From an uncultured Mucispirillum sp. (GTDB lineage: Bacteria > Chrysiogenota > Deferribacteres > Deferribacterales > Mucispirillaceae), in the NCBI GenBank assembly GCA_944326705.1, contig CALVEY010000002.1, forward strand, positions 1 to 64,000: 64,000 nt of DNA. Reading direction: 5' to 3'. The translations under genes were made by a program, and so were the position numbers. Below the pieces are notes generated by a model, which saw only the letters and a list, made by a program, of their open reading frames with translations, searched no databases and had not been told where the DNA came from. Position 1 is the first letter of the stretch. Each line of letters begins with the position of its first letter. This document shows positions 17,275 to 24,866 of the stretch, piece by piece.

Positions 17275-18711
17275 ATGAAAAAGTTAATTTTCTTAATCCC
17301 ATTCATGCTTGTTTTATCTTCCTGCGGTGATGACAATTCTTCAACTTCAAGTAATATTAATTCTGACCAGACATCAGGTCAAACAACAGCAGGCATCGGG
17401 GGAGGGGATATAACACCTAATCCAGATGGAGATAATTCAGGCAGCACAGGTGGCTCAACCACAAACCCAGCAGACACATCAGACACAGGTAATGATGAAA
17501 GCGGCACTACTACTGACCCAGTAAACCCAGGCAGTGATGAAGGCGGCACTACTACTGACCCAGTAAACCCAGGCAGTGATGAAAGCGGCACTACTACTGA
17601 CCCAGTAAATCCAGGTGGTGATGAAGGCGGCAGTGAAGTTGTAGATGTTGAAGTAGTACCATCTGACCCAGGTGGAACTATAGTAGTAGAGATAGTAAAA
17701 GAAGGTTATTTTAATAAAGATGCCAAAAGCTTTCTATTTCCTGCACAGAAGTATTATTACAGGAGCTTATTAAGCAGCAGTGAGCAGGAAGTTTATGACT
17801 TTTTAATGGAAAAATTCATTACATTTAATCAAACTAAACTAGGACCGTGTATAATTGATAATTATTTTTCATGCGAAGATAGTAATTATGGAAGACATAA
17901 TAGTTGTAAAAGTATACGTGTAGGAATAAAAACATATGAAATAGTTGAAAATATTTATGATGCATGTGCATACTTTGAAAAGATAACAAGATTTGAAGTA
18001 AATTTTCAGGATAGTAGTATAAAAGTAACTCCAGAAAATCTTGAGAAAATAGCAAAATATGTGCTTTTAGATGAACCGCGGACATTTTTTGTAGCATCTA
18101 ATGTGGCAGGCGGTCAGGCGTATGGTAATGTTACAGCTGTAGGAACAGACAGCAGTGGCTATGTAACAAAAGCATATTTTGAGTTTAAAGATTATGATGA
18201 CTATTCTACACTTCTATCTAACCTTGGCAGTGATTTAGATAACCTTCAATCTATGTTTAAATCAATGAAAAGCCAGTTGTCTGGTGGTTATTTTGGCACA
18301 GACATAAATAGATTAAAACACTATCTTGATGTGTTTAATAAAGAAGTAGTATTCAGCGAAACAGGTTCAGATACCTTGAAAGGTATTGCAGGAAATAAAG
18401 GATTAAATGCAAAAGGCTATGCAAAAGCATTTGCCTATTTATTAAACCTTTCAGATTATTTTTACAGTGTTATTTATATAGAAGGCACAGCAAACTATAC
18501 AACAGGAGCAGGCAGTAAAAATGGAGCATCATTTGACCATGCATGGCTTAAAGTAAGAGTTGATGGTAAATGGTATAATTTAGACCCAGCCCGCAATGCA
18601 AATGGATATGGCTCATTATACGGCTTTTTACAAAGTGATGAAGAATTTTACAAAAACTACACTCCTAATGATAAAGCATTGCTTCCAGAATCTTCATCAT
18701 CATATAATTAA
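17275..18711 (+). CDS. Lipoprotein with tandem repeats and a transglutaminase-like domain lacking the catalytic Cys
   Basis: A 478-residue envelope protein. The signal peptide ends in the lipobox LSSC with Cys17 as the lipidation site; the following Gly-Asp-Asp suggests inner-membrane retention under the E. coli +2 rule. Residues ~20-145 are a Ser/Thr/Gly/Pro/Asp-rich linker with 14-residue repeats (DESGTTTDPVNPGS type). The C-terminal ~330 residues end in a transglutaminase-like segment: GYAKAFAYLL, then FDHAWLKVRVDGKWYNLDP, which keeps the His and Asp of the papain-like triad. The position normally occupied by Cys (C-x-G-Y-A) is Ala (NAKGYA), so peptide cleavage or crosslinking is unlikely. 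A binding or scaffold role is more plausible. Four cysteines at ~195-222 may form disulfides. Confidence 0.75.
   Translation: MKKLIFLIPFMLVLSSCGDDNSSTSSNINSDQTSGQTTAGIGGGDITPNPDGDNSGSTGGSTTNPADTSDTGNDESGTTTDPVNPGSDEGGTTTDPVNPGSDESGTTTDPVNPGGDEGGSEVVDVEVVPSDPGGTIVVEIVKEGYFNKDAKSFLFPAQKYYYRSLLSSSEQEVYDFLMEKFITFNQTKLGPCIIDNYFSCEDSNYGRHNSCKSIRVGIKTYEIVENIYDACAYFEKITRFEVNFQDSSIKVTPENLEKIAKYVLLDEPRTFFVASNVAGGQAYGNVTAVGTDSSGYVTKAYFEFKDYDDYSTLLSNLGSDLDNLQSMFKSMKSQLSGGYFGTDINRLKHYLDVFNKEVVFSETGSDTLKGIAGNKGLNAKGYAKAFAYLLNLSDYFYSVIYIEGTANYTTGAGSKNGASFDHAWLKVRVDGKWYNLDPARNANGYGSLYGFLQSDEEFYKNYTPNDKALLPESSSSYN
17494..17619 (+). repeat. Three 42-bp in-frame tandem repeats
   Basis: Three consecutive 42-bp units (17494-17535, 17536-17577, 17578-17619) plus a partial fourth encode 14-residue repeats DE(S/G)GTTTDPVNPG(S/G). 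The units differ at only a few positions, so copy number is probably variable between strains. They lie in the linker between the lipid anchor and the globular domain. Confidence 0.9.
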
Positions 18712-18775
18712 GAATGTTGGTAAAAAATGTTTACAAAGTAAACAAAGAAAAGTAAATAGCAGTAATATAGTTTAG

Positions 18776-18793
18776 GCTCTGCAAATGCAGAGC
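18776..18793 (+). terminator. Probable terminator of the lipoprotein gene
   Basis: GCTCTGC (18776-18782) pairs perfectly with GCAGAGC (18787-18793) around an AAAT loop, 65 nt after the stop codon. A T-rich run (ATATTTTTA) follows after a few bases rather than immediately, so termination strength is uncertain. Confidence 0.5.
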
Positions 18794-18888
18794 TCAAATA
18801 TTTTTACAGTGTTTTATGTATTTAAAAATATATGTAATAAAAGTTTCTGGATATATCTGCAGGTTTTTATTAATTTATATTTTTTGTA

Positions 18889-19282
18889 ACTATCTTTCCG
18901 CCGCACAACTCAAAAATCAGGTTTTCGTTATTTTCCCCTATAAAACTCCAAAGTATAACTGCTCATTATTTTTATTCTATTGCCACTGCAACTCGCTTTG
19001 CTAAAGACTTGCAGCTGGCAAATCCTATTAAATTTTTTTATAAAAATTCTAAAGCTGCTTTTCTGATTCTTCCCTATTCGGTCAGGAACAGACAGCTCTC
19101 GCAAAAAACGCTCGTCCAGTGAATTTTTATAACCACGCATAGCCGAAGTAAATTCGTCTATGCTTACTAAAGAAAATACATCCTGTATTTTGTCATAAAA
19201 ATAATTCGCATACGGTTTGAAGAGTTTTATATGGCAAAATAACAGAAGATTATTTATTGAGATTTGCGGCGGCAGCGATAGT
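18889..19282 (-). repeat. 394-bp palindromic structured element (copy B)
   Basis: The element is bounded by imperfect inverted arms of about 85-95 bp: 18889-18980 read on the plus strand aligns with 19282-19195 read on the minus strand, sharing ACTATC, CCGCCGCA, CTCAA, GTTATTTT, TATAAAACTC and ATTATTTTTAT in order. Inside, reading the minus strand, lie a hairpin at 19163-19137 (GCATAG/CTATGC extended by CGAA/TTCG), the core at 19132-19038, and a hairpin at 19021-18980 (TTGCCA-CTGCAA against TTGCAGTGGCAA with one bulge). It sits between convergent genes. A 70-codon frame runs through it (19140-18928) but follows the repeat structure and looks incidental. It shares core motifs and stem order with 23698-24011. 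Confidence 0.65.
19038..19132 (-). ncRNA. Conserved core of element B (candidate structured RNA)
   Basis: The outer stem GAATTTTTATAA (19121-19132) pairs perfectly over 12 bp with TTATAAAAATTC (19038-19049). Reading the minus strand, 5 nt inside it is an 18-nt box (19115-19098; ACGAGCGTTTTTTGCGAG), then inner stem AGCTG/CAGCT (19097-19093 with 19057-19053), and an 18-nt conserved loop (19083-19066; starts GACCGAATAGGG). Both 18-nt motifs match 15 of 18 positions in element A, whose stems have different sequences. No similarity to a named RNA family is recognised. Confidence 0.45.
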
Positions 19283-19462
19283 GTAATAAGTAATAATATA
19301 AATAAATTTATAATTTATGTAACCATTTATCAAATAAGTTCCTTCATTTACTTTTTTATTTAGGAAGACATAGTGCTAGCTGTTATATCAGCAGTGTATA
19401 TCTTTCACTCTGTTATTATAAACACTGCAAATAAGCTTTATTATTATTAAAATATTGATAGT

Positions 19463-19493
19463 AAAAAAGGCAGGAAATATATTTATTCCTGCC
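19463..19493 (-). terminator. Terminator of the ihfA-merR transcript
   Basis: GGCAGGAA (19469-19476) pairs with TTCCTGCC (19486-19493). On the minus strand the stem is followed directly by six T (19468-19463), a standard Rho-independent terminator 36 nt after the merR stop. Confidence 0.85.
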
Positions 19494-19528
19494 AGAATAT
19501 AAATATTTAAGATGCTTGATTTAATATA

Positions 19529-19891
19529 TTATTGTAATAACATTAGTATTTCATTTAACTCTTTTTTTATATTTTCTCTGCTGTATGGTTGTGAAACAGC
19601 AGATTTTTCATCAGCACTAGATTTATCATCAGAGTGAATATCAATATTTTCTTTATTAGCAATAATTTCTTTTAAACGCTGTTTTGCACCCTCAATAGTA
19701 TAGCGTTCATTATGGAGCATATCTTTTAGCTGCTCCAGTAAATATATATGCTTACTTGTGTAAAATCTTTGCCCACCAGTAGACTTTACAGGTTTTAATT
19801 GTTTAAATTGATTTTCCCAATACCTTAATGTAGATGCCGGCAAATCCAGCATTTTAGATACTTCTCCAATCTTATAAAATTTATCAACCAT
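19529..19891 (-). CDS. MerR-family transcriptional regulator
   Basis: A 120-residue DNA-binding protein. The N-terminal winged HTH (residues ~4-72) has the MerR signature YKIGEVSKMLDLPASTLRYWE and GGQRFYT, followed by a short coiled-coil dimerisation helix to about residue 85 and a Ser/Asp/Lys-rich tail. No cysteine or other effector-binding domain is visible, so it may respond to a partner rather than a metal or drug. It overlaps ihfA by 8 bp; the ihfA-merR pair recurs in delta-proteobacteria and relatives, from general knowledge of those genomes. A target promoter cannot be assigned. Confidence 0.88.
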   Translation of the reverse strand: MVDKFYKIGEVSKMLDLPASTLRYWENQFKQLKPVKSTGGQRFYTSKHIYLLEQLKDMLHNERYTIEGAKQRLKEIIANKENIDIHSDDKSSADEKSAVSQPYSRENIKKELNEILMLLQ

Positions 19892-20159
19892 TTACTTCAT
19901 CTTTAAATATTTGGCTTGGTCTAAATACTACAACTGTTCTTGGTTCAATAACAGTTTCTTCACCAGTTTTAGGATTTCTGCCAATTCTTCTTCCTCTTGT
20001 TTTAACTTCAAAATTACCAAAGCCTGATATTTTAACATTTTCAGCTTTTAAAATATCTGTTTTTATCATTTCAAAAACTTCATCAACGACTTTGGCAATA
20101 TCTTTTTTAGTTAATCCAAGTTTACTGTGGATATTTTCAACCATATCTGCTTTTGTCAT
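19884..20159 (-). CDS. ihfA: Integration host factor alpha / HU-family DNA-bending protein
   Basis: A 91-residue nucleoid protein that bends DNA. It shows the whole HU/IHF fold: helical N-terminus (MTKADMVENI), the dimer saddle ISGFGNFEVKTRGRRIGRNPKTGEE, and the arm with RNPKTGE and the Pro-tipped loop (EPRTVVVFRPSQIFKDEV). The spacing and the SGFGNFE segment resemble IhfA; HU cannot be fully excluded. IHF often assists sigma-54 activators such as the NtrX encoded earlier in the window, but no direct link is shown. The merR start lies inside its end (8-bp overlap). Confidence 0.9.
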   Translation of the reverse strand: MTKADMVENIHSKLGLTKKDIAKVVDEVFEMIKTDILKAENVKISGFGNFEVKTRGRRIGRNPKTGEETVIEPRTVVVFRPSQIFKDEVNG

Positions 20160-20248
20160 TTTTTGCCCCCTTTGAAATATGATTTATAATATTTTATATT
20201 TGTAAGCATATTAATAATATCATTATATATATCATATCAAAAAAATTT

Positions 20249-21160
20249 TTATTCTGCACGAACTATTTTTATAATTTTATCTGTAATATTGCTATTTTTG
20301 GCAATTTTTTTTGCATTGTCAAGCTCAGAGCAGCATAATTTAACAGTATATGATTTTTCTGTTATGCCAACTTGTTTAATAAGTGCATCAAGATTTCTAC
20401 TTTTTGCATATTCTACAGCATCACTTTGAGTTAAAAAATCTTCAATATGGTTTACTTTATCAGTACCAAACATTTCATTTCCTGTATCTGATTTCTCATA
20501 AACTTTCCATATAGAATAAGTATTAGAGTAGGCATCTACAACTTCAAGTCTGGTATTATTTTTTTCGCTAAGTTTTTTTACTTTATTATACTGCTTTTCA
20601 TCAATATTTTCAAATAATATTGAATATTTTTTTATAACAGGCGCAGGTGGTGGTGCTTTTTTTTCTGTATTTTTCTGTTCTTTTTTTACAGCAGCACTTT
20701 TAGCAGCAGTCTGTTTTTCAATTTCTTTTGTTTTATCGGTATTTTTTTCAGCTTCTTTACTATTATTTACAGCAGGTTTTGCAATATTTTCTGCTTTGGC
20801 GGTTTGTATAACCTTGCCTGTATAATTATCATTTTGAGTTGCAGGCTCCGTTATTGTTTCAACAGGAGTATCTGCAAACTCAAAAATTTGTATTTGGACA
20901 TATCCTTGTTTTTCTTCTTCTGTTCTAGTATCTACTGGGGGAGGTGCTTCCACCACTTCCACAACTTTTTCAGAAAAAACACCTAAATAGTTAGCTATGA
21001 TTAATCCAGTTGCAAGAGTAATGGCAGCTGCTAACGCAACTTTTTTATTTAATTTACTCCTAGATACTCTTTTTGGCTTGTTTTTTAAAGATTCTAAATA
21101 TTCTCTATTAACATCCGCAAGAGATTTATCATAATAACTATAAAGGTTTAAGTTATGCAT
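20249..21160 (-). CDS. Single-pass membrane protein with SPOR-like C-terminal region
   Basis: A 303-residue protein. A short cytoplasmic basic N-terminus precedes one membrane helix at ~41-60, then a low-complexity Lys/Glu/Ala/Pro linker (~70-178), then a periplasmic region with two short beta-alpha-beta modules. The first (KKYSILFENI to DFLTQSDAVEYAKSRNLDALIKQV) and second (KSYTVKLCCSELDNAKKIAKN) resemble the SPOR fold that binds denuded septal peptidoglycan. This assignment rests on pattern, not a motif match. It lies between ihfA and the EF-G2 gene on the same strand, with an 89-bp gap before ihfA. Confidence 0.55.
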   Translation of the reverse strand: MHNLNLYSYYDKSLADVNREYLESLKNKPKRVSRSKLNKKVALAAAITLATGLIIANYLGVFSEKVVEVVEAPPPVDTRTEEEKQGYVQIQIFEFADTPVETITEPATQNDNYTGKVIQTAKAENIAKPAVNNSKEAEKNTDKTKEIEKQTAAKSAAVKKEQKNTEKKAPPPAPVIKKYSILFENIDEKQYNKVKKLSEKNNTRLEVVDAYSNTYSIWKVYEKSDTGNEMFGTDKVNHIEDFLTQSDAVEYAKSRNLDALIKQVGITEKSYTVKLCCSELDNAKKIAKNSNITDKIIKIVRAE

Positions 21161-21190
21161 AATATTTCATCTACTAAATTATTTTATATA

Positions 21191-23251
21191 CTAATCCTTT
21201 TTCTCATTAATAAGTTTTGTTGCCAAATGGGTTGGCAGTTCTTCATAATGGCTGAATTCCATAGTAAACATACCATGTCCACCAGTCATACTTCTTAAAT
21301 CAGGTGCATATTTAAGTATTTCTGCCATTGGAACAGATGCACTAATATGCTGTCCTGCAGTTTGCGGCTCTACATTTGTTACTCTGCCGCGTCTTGAGTT
21401 TAAGTCGCCAACTATAGCACCAACATATTGTTCTGGAGCATATACATCTATTATCATAATTGGTTCTAAAATAACAGGTTTTGCTTCTGCTGCTATTTTT
21501 TTGAATGCCATAGAAGCAGCTATTTTAAACGCCATTTCTGAGCTGTCTACTGAGTGATAAGAGCCGTCATATAAAGCAGCTTTAAAGTCTACCACAGGGT
21601 AGCCTGCTAAAATACCTTCATGTGCAGCTTCTACAATACCTTTTTCAACTGCAGGGATAAAGTTACGAGGAACAACACCACCAACAATTCTATCTTCAAA
21701 TTCAAAACCTGCGCCTCTTTCAAGAGGAGAAAGCTCAAGCCATACATCTCCATACTGGCCTTTACCACCAGATTGTTTTTTATATTTGCCTTGTCCATTT
21801 GATTTTATTTTAATAGTTTCCATATATGGAACTTTTGGTGTATTTAATTCTACATGTACATTAAATTTTTTCAGTAATTTTTCTGCAACTACTTCAATAT
21901 GCATTTGTCCCATACCAGAAAGCAGTAAATCACCAGTTTTATCATCTCTTCTAAGTTTTAAACCTTTATCTTCTTCCATAAGTTTTTGAAGGGCAGAAGA
22001 AACTTTATCTTCATCTTCTTTTGATTTAGGAGTTATAGAAAAAGATATAACAGGTTCCGGCAGTGTTACTACTGGGAATGTGATAGGGTCTGCATCTGAT
22101 GATAATGTATCAAATGTTTCTGTATATTTTAATTTTGTAGTCATACCTATCTGACCAGCAGTAAGCTCATCGCATTTAACAAAGTTTTTACCCTGCAGTA
22201 TATAAAGCTGTGTAATTTTTTCATACTCTTTTTTATTAACATTATATATTGATGTATCATTTTTAATAGAGCCTGAATATATTCTAAAGATTGTAAGTTT
22301 TCCTGCATAAGGGTCTGCAAAAGTTTTAAATACATAAGCAGAAAATTCTTTATCTTCAGCAGTTACATCAACTGGCTCACCAGAATTATCATCAATTGCA
22401 AAGGCAGCTTCTCTTTGCAGTGGTGATGGAAGATAATCAATAATGCCTTCTAAAAGCAGTTTAGAACCAATATTTTTAATAGCAGAGCCGCAGAATACTG
22501 GAACAAATCTTTTTGTAACAACACCTTCTCTAAGACCTTTTCTGATTTCTTCTTCAGTGAATTCTGCACCTTCAAGATATTTTTCTATTAAGTTATCATC
22601 AGTTTCAGATACTGCTTCTATCAGTTTTTGCCTGTGAAATTCTGCTTCACTAAGTAAATCTTCTGGAATATCTTCTATTGTATATTGAGCAGTAGGCTCA
22701 GCAGGGTACATTAATGCTTTCATTCTAACTAAATCGATAATCCCTTTAAATGAGCTTTCTTTTCCTATTGGTAAAAATATTGGAAGAGGTACAATACCAA
22801 ATGCTTTTTCAATATCACCAAGCGCGTTGTAAAAATCAGCTCTTTCTTTATCCATTTTATTAATAAAGATAAGTTTAGAAAGATTATATTCTTCAGCATA
22901 CTGCCATACTCTGATAGTTTCAGCTTTAACACCAGTAATAGCTGATGCAATAATTACTGCACCATCAACAGCAGATAAAGCACATTTTGTTTCATGCAGG
23001 AAGTTAGTATATCCTGGAGTATCTATAATATTAAGGAGGTTTTTATTCCAAGTAACTGAAGCAACTTTCGCATTAATAGAAAATTTTCTTTCTATTTCTA
23101 TCTGGTCAAAATCCATCATACTTGTTCCAGATTCTATATTGCCTATTTTTTGTGTAGCACCAGTATTATATAAGACAGCTTCTATAAGGCTTGTTTTCCC
23201 AGCACCACCGTGAGAAATAAAAGCCACATTTCTAATCATACTTGTTTCCAT
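21191..23251 (-). CDS. fusA2: Elongation factor G-like GTPase (EF-G2 type)
   Basis: A 686-residue translational GTPase starting at the ATG at 23251, which has GGAGG 6 nt upstream; the open frame extends 20 codons further without a start site. The G domain has P-loop GHGGAGKTS-like residues near 12, DTPGYTNF and NKMD. Domains II to V follow with the EF-G domain IV segment YKKQSGGKGQYGDVW. The switch I region reads MDFDQIEIERKFSINA rather than the canonical EF-G MDWMEQEQERGITI, which marks the second EF-G subfamily (like Thermus EF-G-2) rather than the main translocase. Canonical fusA is expected elsewhere in the genome. Its exact role is unknown. Confidence 0.88.
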   Translation of the reverse strand: METSMIRNVAFISHGGAGKTSLIEAVLYNTGATQKIGNIESGTSMMDFDQIEIERKFSINAKVASVTWNKNLLNIIDTPGYTNFLHETKCALSAVDGAVIIASAITGVKAETIRVWQYAEEYNLSKLIFINKMDKERADFYNALGDIEKAFGIVPLPIFLPIGKESSFKGIIDLVRMKALMYPAEPTAQYTIEDIPEDLLSEAEFHRQKLIEAVSETDDNLIEKYLEGAEFTEEEIRKGLREGVVTKRFVPVFCGSAIKNIGSKLLLEGIIDYLPSPLQREAAFAIDDNSGEPVDVTAEDKEFSAYVFKTFADPYAGKLTIFRIYSGSIKNDTSIYNVNKKEYEKITQLYILQGKNFVKCDELTAGQIGMTTKLKYTETFDTLSSDADPITFPVVTLPEPVISFSITPKSKEDEDKVSSALQKLMEEDKGLKLRRDDKTGDLLLSGMGQMHIEVVAEKLLKKFNVHVELNTPKVPYMETIKIKSNGQGKYKKQSGGKGQYGDVWLELSPLERGAGFEFEDRIVGGVVPRNFIPAVEKGIVEAAHEGILAGYPVVDFKAALYDGSYHSVDSSEMAFKIAASMAFKKIAAEAKPVILEPIMIIDVYAPEQYVGAIVGDLNSRRGRVTNVEPQTAGQHISASVPMAEILKYAPDLRSMTGGHGMFTMEFSHYEELPTHLATKLINEKKD

Positions 23252-23408
23252 ATAACGCCTCCAAAAAAACTTTCTTTTGTAAATACTTAATACTATCAGT
23301 AATATTTGCAATATACAAGTATTTTTTATGATTTATAATAAAAAAAGTTGTTTTTTTATGATTAATTATATAATATGCTTTTCTATTTATTTACTTTTAT
23401 GGTGAAAT

Positions 23409-23678
23409 ATGAAGCGTATTTATGTTGGTAATTTAGATTATGGCGTTACAGAAAACAGTATAAAAGAGTTATTTTCTAAATATGGGAAAGTAGAGTCTGT
23501 TGCTTTTATAAAAGATAAAGATACCGGAAGGTTTAGAGGATTTTGTTTTATAAATATGGAAGATGAAGACAGCAAAAGGGCAGTTGAAAAGTTAAATAAA
23601 ACTAAATTTGCCAGCAGGATAATAGAAGTTATGCCTGCAAATATGAAAAAAAGACGCAAAAAGAAATCAGAAGAATAA
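23409..23678 (+). CDS. RRM-domain RNA-binding protein
   Basis: An 89-residue protein that is almost entirely one RNA recognition motif. RNP2 is RIYVGNL (residues 3-9) and RNP1 is GRFRGFCFI (~39-47), each with the stacking aromatics. A lysine/arginine-rich tail (KKRRKKKSEE) adds nonspecific RNA affinity. Small single-RRM proteins of this kind occur in cyanobacteria and many anaerobes; targets are mostly unknown. It has a GGTG ribosome site and its own upstream region. A structured non-coding region begins 19 nt after the stop on the same strand, an obvious candidate partner RNA or autoregulatory 3' region. Confidence 0.92.
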   Translation: MKRIYVGNLDYGVTENSIKELFSKYGKVESVAFIKDKDTGRFRGFCFINMEDEDSKRAVEKLNKTKFASRIIEVMPANMKKRRKKKSEE

Positions 23679-23697
23679 TATATTTATTGGAGATAAA

Positions 23698-24011
23698 AAA
23701 CTGTCGCAAACTCTTTACGACAGTTTCATACTGTCAAAAATGTTATTTATTATTTTAAACTTATAATAAGAAATATTATCTACATTAAAAATTAATTTGT
23801 TTAACTAAACTTGGAGCGTGTATCCAAGTTTAGTTACCCTTATAGCCTAATAAATGCGGCGAGTGTTTTTTACGAGGACACTTTTTCCCGACTGAATAAG
23901 GATGAATATGAAAAAGTGGCTGGAGAACATTATTAGGCTGGCTTCGGACTGGCGAAAAAAAAGTATTTTTTCGACAATCTAAACCTGTCGGAAATCATTT
24001 CCCGACAGTTT
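23698..24011 (+). ncRNA. 314-nt multi-stem structured element (copy A), candidate ncRNA
   Basis: In order: hairpin H1 (AAACTGTCG 23698-23706 with CGACAGTTT 23718-23726); H2, a perfect 13-bp stem (23802-23814 with 23824-23836); outer stem AGCCTAATAA/TTATTAGGCT (23844-23853 with 23930-23939). Five nt inside the outer stem is an 18-nt box (23859-23876; GCGAGTGTTTTTTACGAG), then inner stem CACTTTTTC/GAAAAAGTG (23879-23887 with 23910-23918) and a conserved loop (23890-23907). H4 is CGAAAAAA/TTTTTTCG (23953-23973) and H5 is CTGTCGG/CCGACAG (23985-24008). Stem order and both 18-nt motifs match element B. H5 read on the minus strand could also terminate the PepSY gene. No named RNA family is recognised. 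Confidence 0.5.
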
Positions 24012-24027
24012 ATAAATCTTTTATACA

Positions 24028-24585
24028 TTATAGTGACAGCACTGCTAATATGATAGTTACAATAAACCCTGCAGCTATTACAACATAACTTTCAGTTTTT
24101 GGAACAAGTTTCCCGTTAACATTTTTCTTAAATACTGCAATAACAAGCCCTGAAATGTAAAATCCTATTAAAACAATACCATATAAAACCATCATTATTT
24201 TAAATAATAAACCGCCTTTTGCTTTATGCAGCATAATCATATCGCCAAGAATACTTCTATCTAGTGTGATAATTTCTGTTGCACCATCTTTTTCTTTTAA
24301 TGTAACAACATAGCCGGCACTGCCAACAGTTCTGTTTACTTTTGCTTTATCCATAGATACATTTGCTTTTGGCATTTTTACATTATTTTCTTTTGTCCAT
24401 TTTTCTAAAAATGCTACTTCTTCGCCTTTTGGAATAATCTGATTAACTGTATATGTTTTAATTTCAGCTCCAGTATCCTGGTCAGCACCTAAAACATATA
24501 CTGCACCTGTTAATGCTATCATAATACCAACAGGAATAGTAAAAAGTGCCATATAAAGGTGGATTTTCCTAAAAATTTTTTTCAT
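24028..24585 (-). CDS. PepSY-associated transmembrane protein
   Basis: A 185-residue inner-membrane protein. A first helix (~10-33) follows the RKIHLYMALFTIPVG segment typical of PepSY_TM proteins. A ~90-residue extracytoplasmic part has the strand ITLDRSILGDMIMLH, and two further helices lie at ~127-150 and 163-185. It is shorter than full PepSY_TM proteins (350+ residues), so it is a compact member with one extracytoplasmic domain. Such proteins often accompany iron-siderophore or ferric-reductase systems, and it is divergent from the feo operon across a 281-bp AT-rich gap. Function beyond membrane placement is not known. Confidence 0.78.
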   Translation of the reverse strand: MKKIFRKIHLYMALFTIPVGIMIALTGAVYVLGADQDTGAEIKTYTVNQIIPKGEEVAFLEKWTKENNVKMPKANVSMDKAKVNRTVGSAGYVVTLKEKDGATEIITLDRSILGDMIMLHKAKGGLLFKIMMVLYGIVLIGFYISGLVIAVFKKNVNGKLVPKTESYVVIAAGFIVTIILAVLSL

Positions 24586-24799
24586 TACATACCTCTCATA
24601 TTATTTTTACTTGTTTTTTTATGTTGTTTCTTTTTTTATTTTAGTTACAAACTTTATGACATAAAAAGATTATAAAAAGTTCATAATATATTTTTTTGAT
24701 AATAATTATTAATAAATTTGCTTTATTTATTATTTAAATAATTGATAATAAAGGGTTTTAATTTTATTATTAAATATTTTATCTCAATAAGATTTTATA

Positions 24800-24828
24800 T
24801 TGACTTGTCTAGTAAAATGGTATATTTA
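24800..24828 (+). promoter_or_regulatory. Promoter of the dtxR-feoA gene
   Basis: TTGACT (24800-24805) is followed by TATTTA (24823-24828) at 17 bp, or TATATT (24821-24826) at 15 bp. The rest of the 24586-24866 gap is extremely AT-rich. Fur-like GATAATAATTATT strings near 24698 are not distinguishable from background. Confidence 0.45.
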
Positions 24829-24866
24829 TAAATAAAATAATTTATTAGTGCAAATGGGATATTTAT

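Noticed and set aside
18816-19004. 62-codon plus-strand frame after the lipoprotein
   Set aside because: It has no ribosome site, overlaps the inverted arm of element B, and its protein looks random.
18928-19140. 70-codon minus-strand frame (MRGYKNSLDERF...) inside element B
   Set aside because: It runs through the core box, both stems and into the terminal arm; element A has stops in the equivalent frame, and conservation follows base pairing rather than codons.
24690-24760. Fur-box-like GATAATAATTATT strings upstream of the feo genes
   Set aside because: The segment is nearly all A and T, where such matches arise by chance; the adjacent regulator is DtxR type, not Fur.
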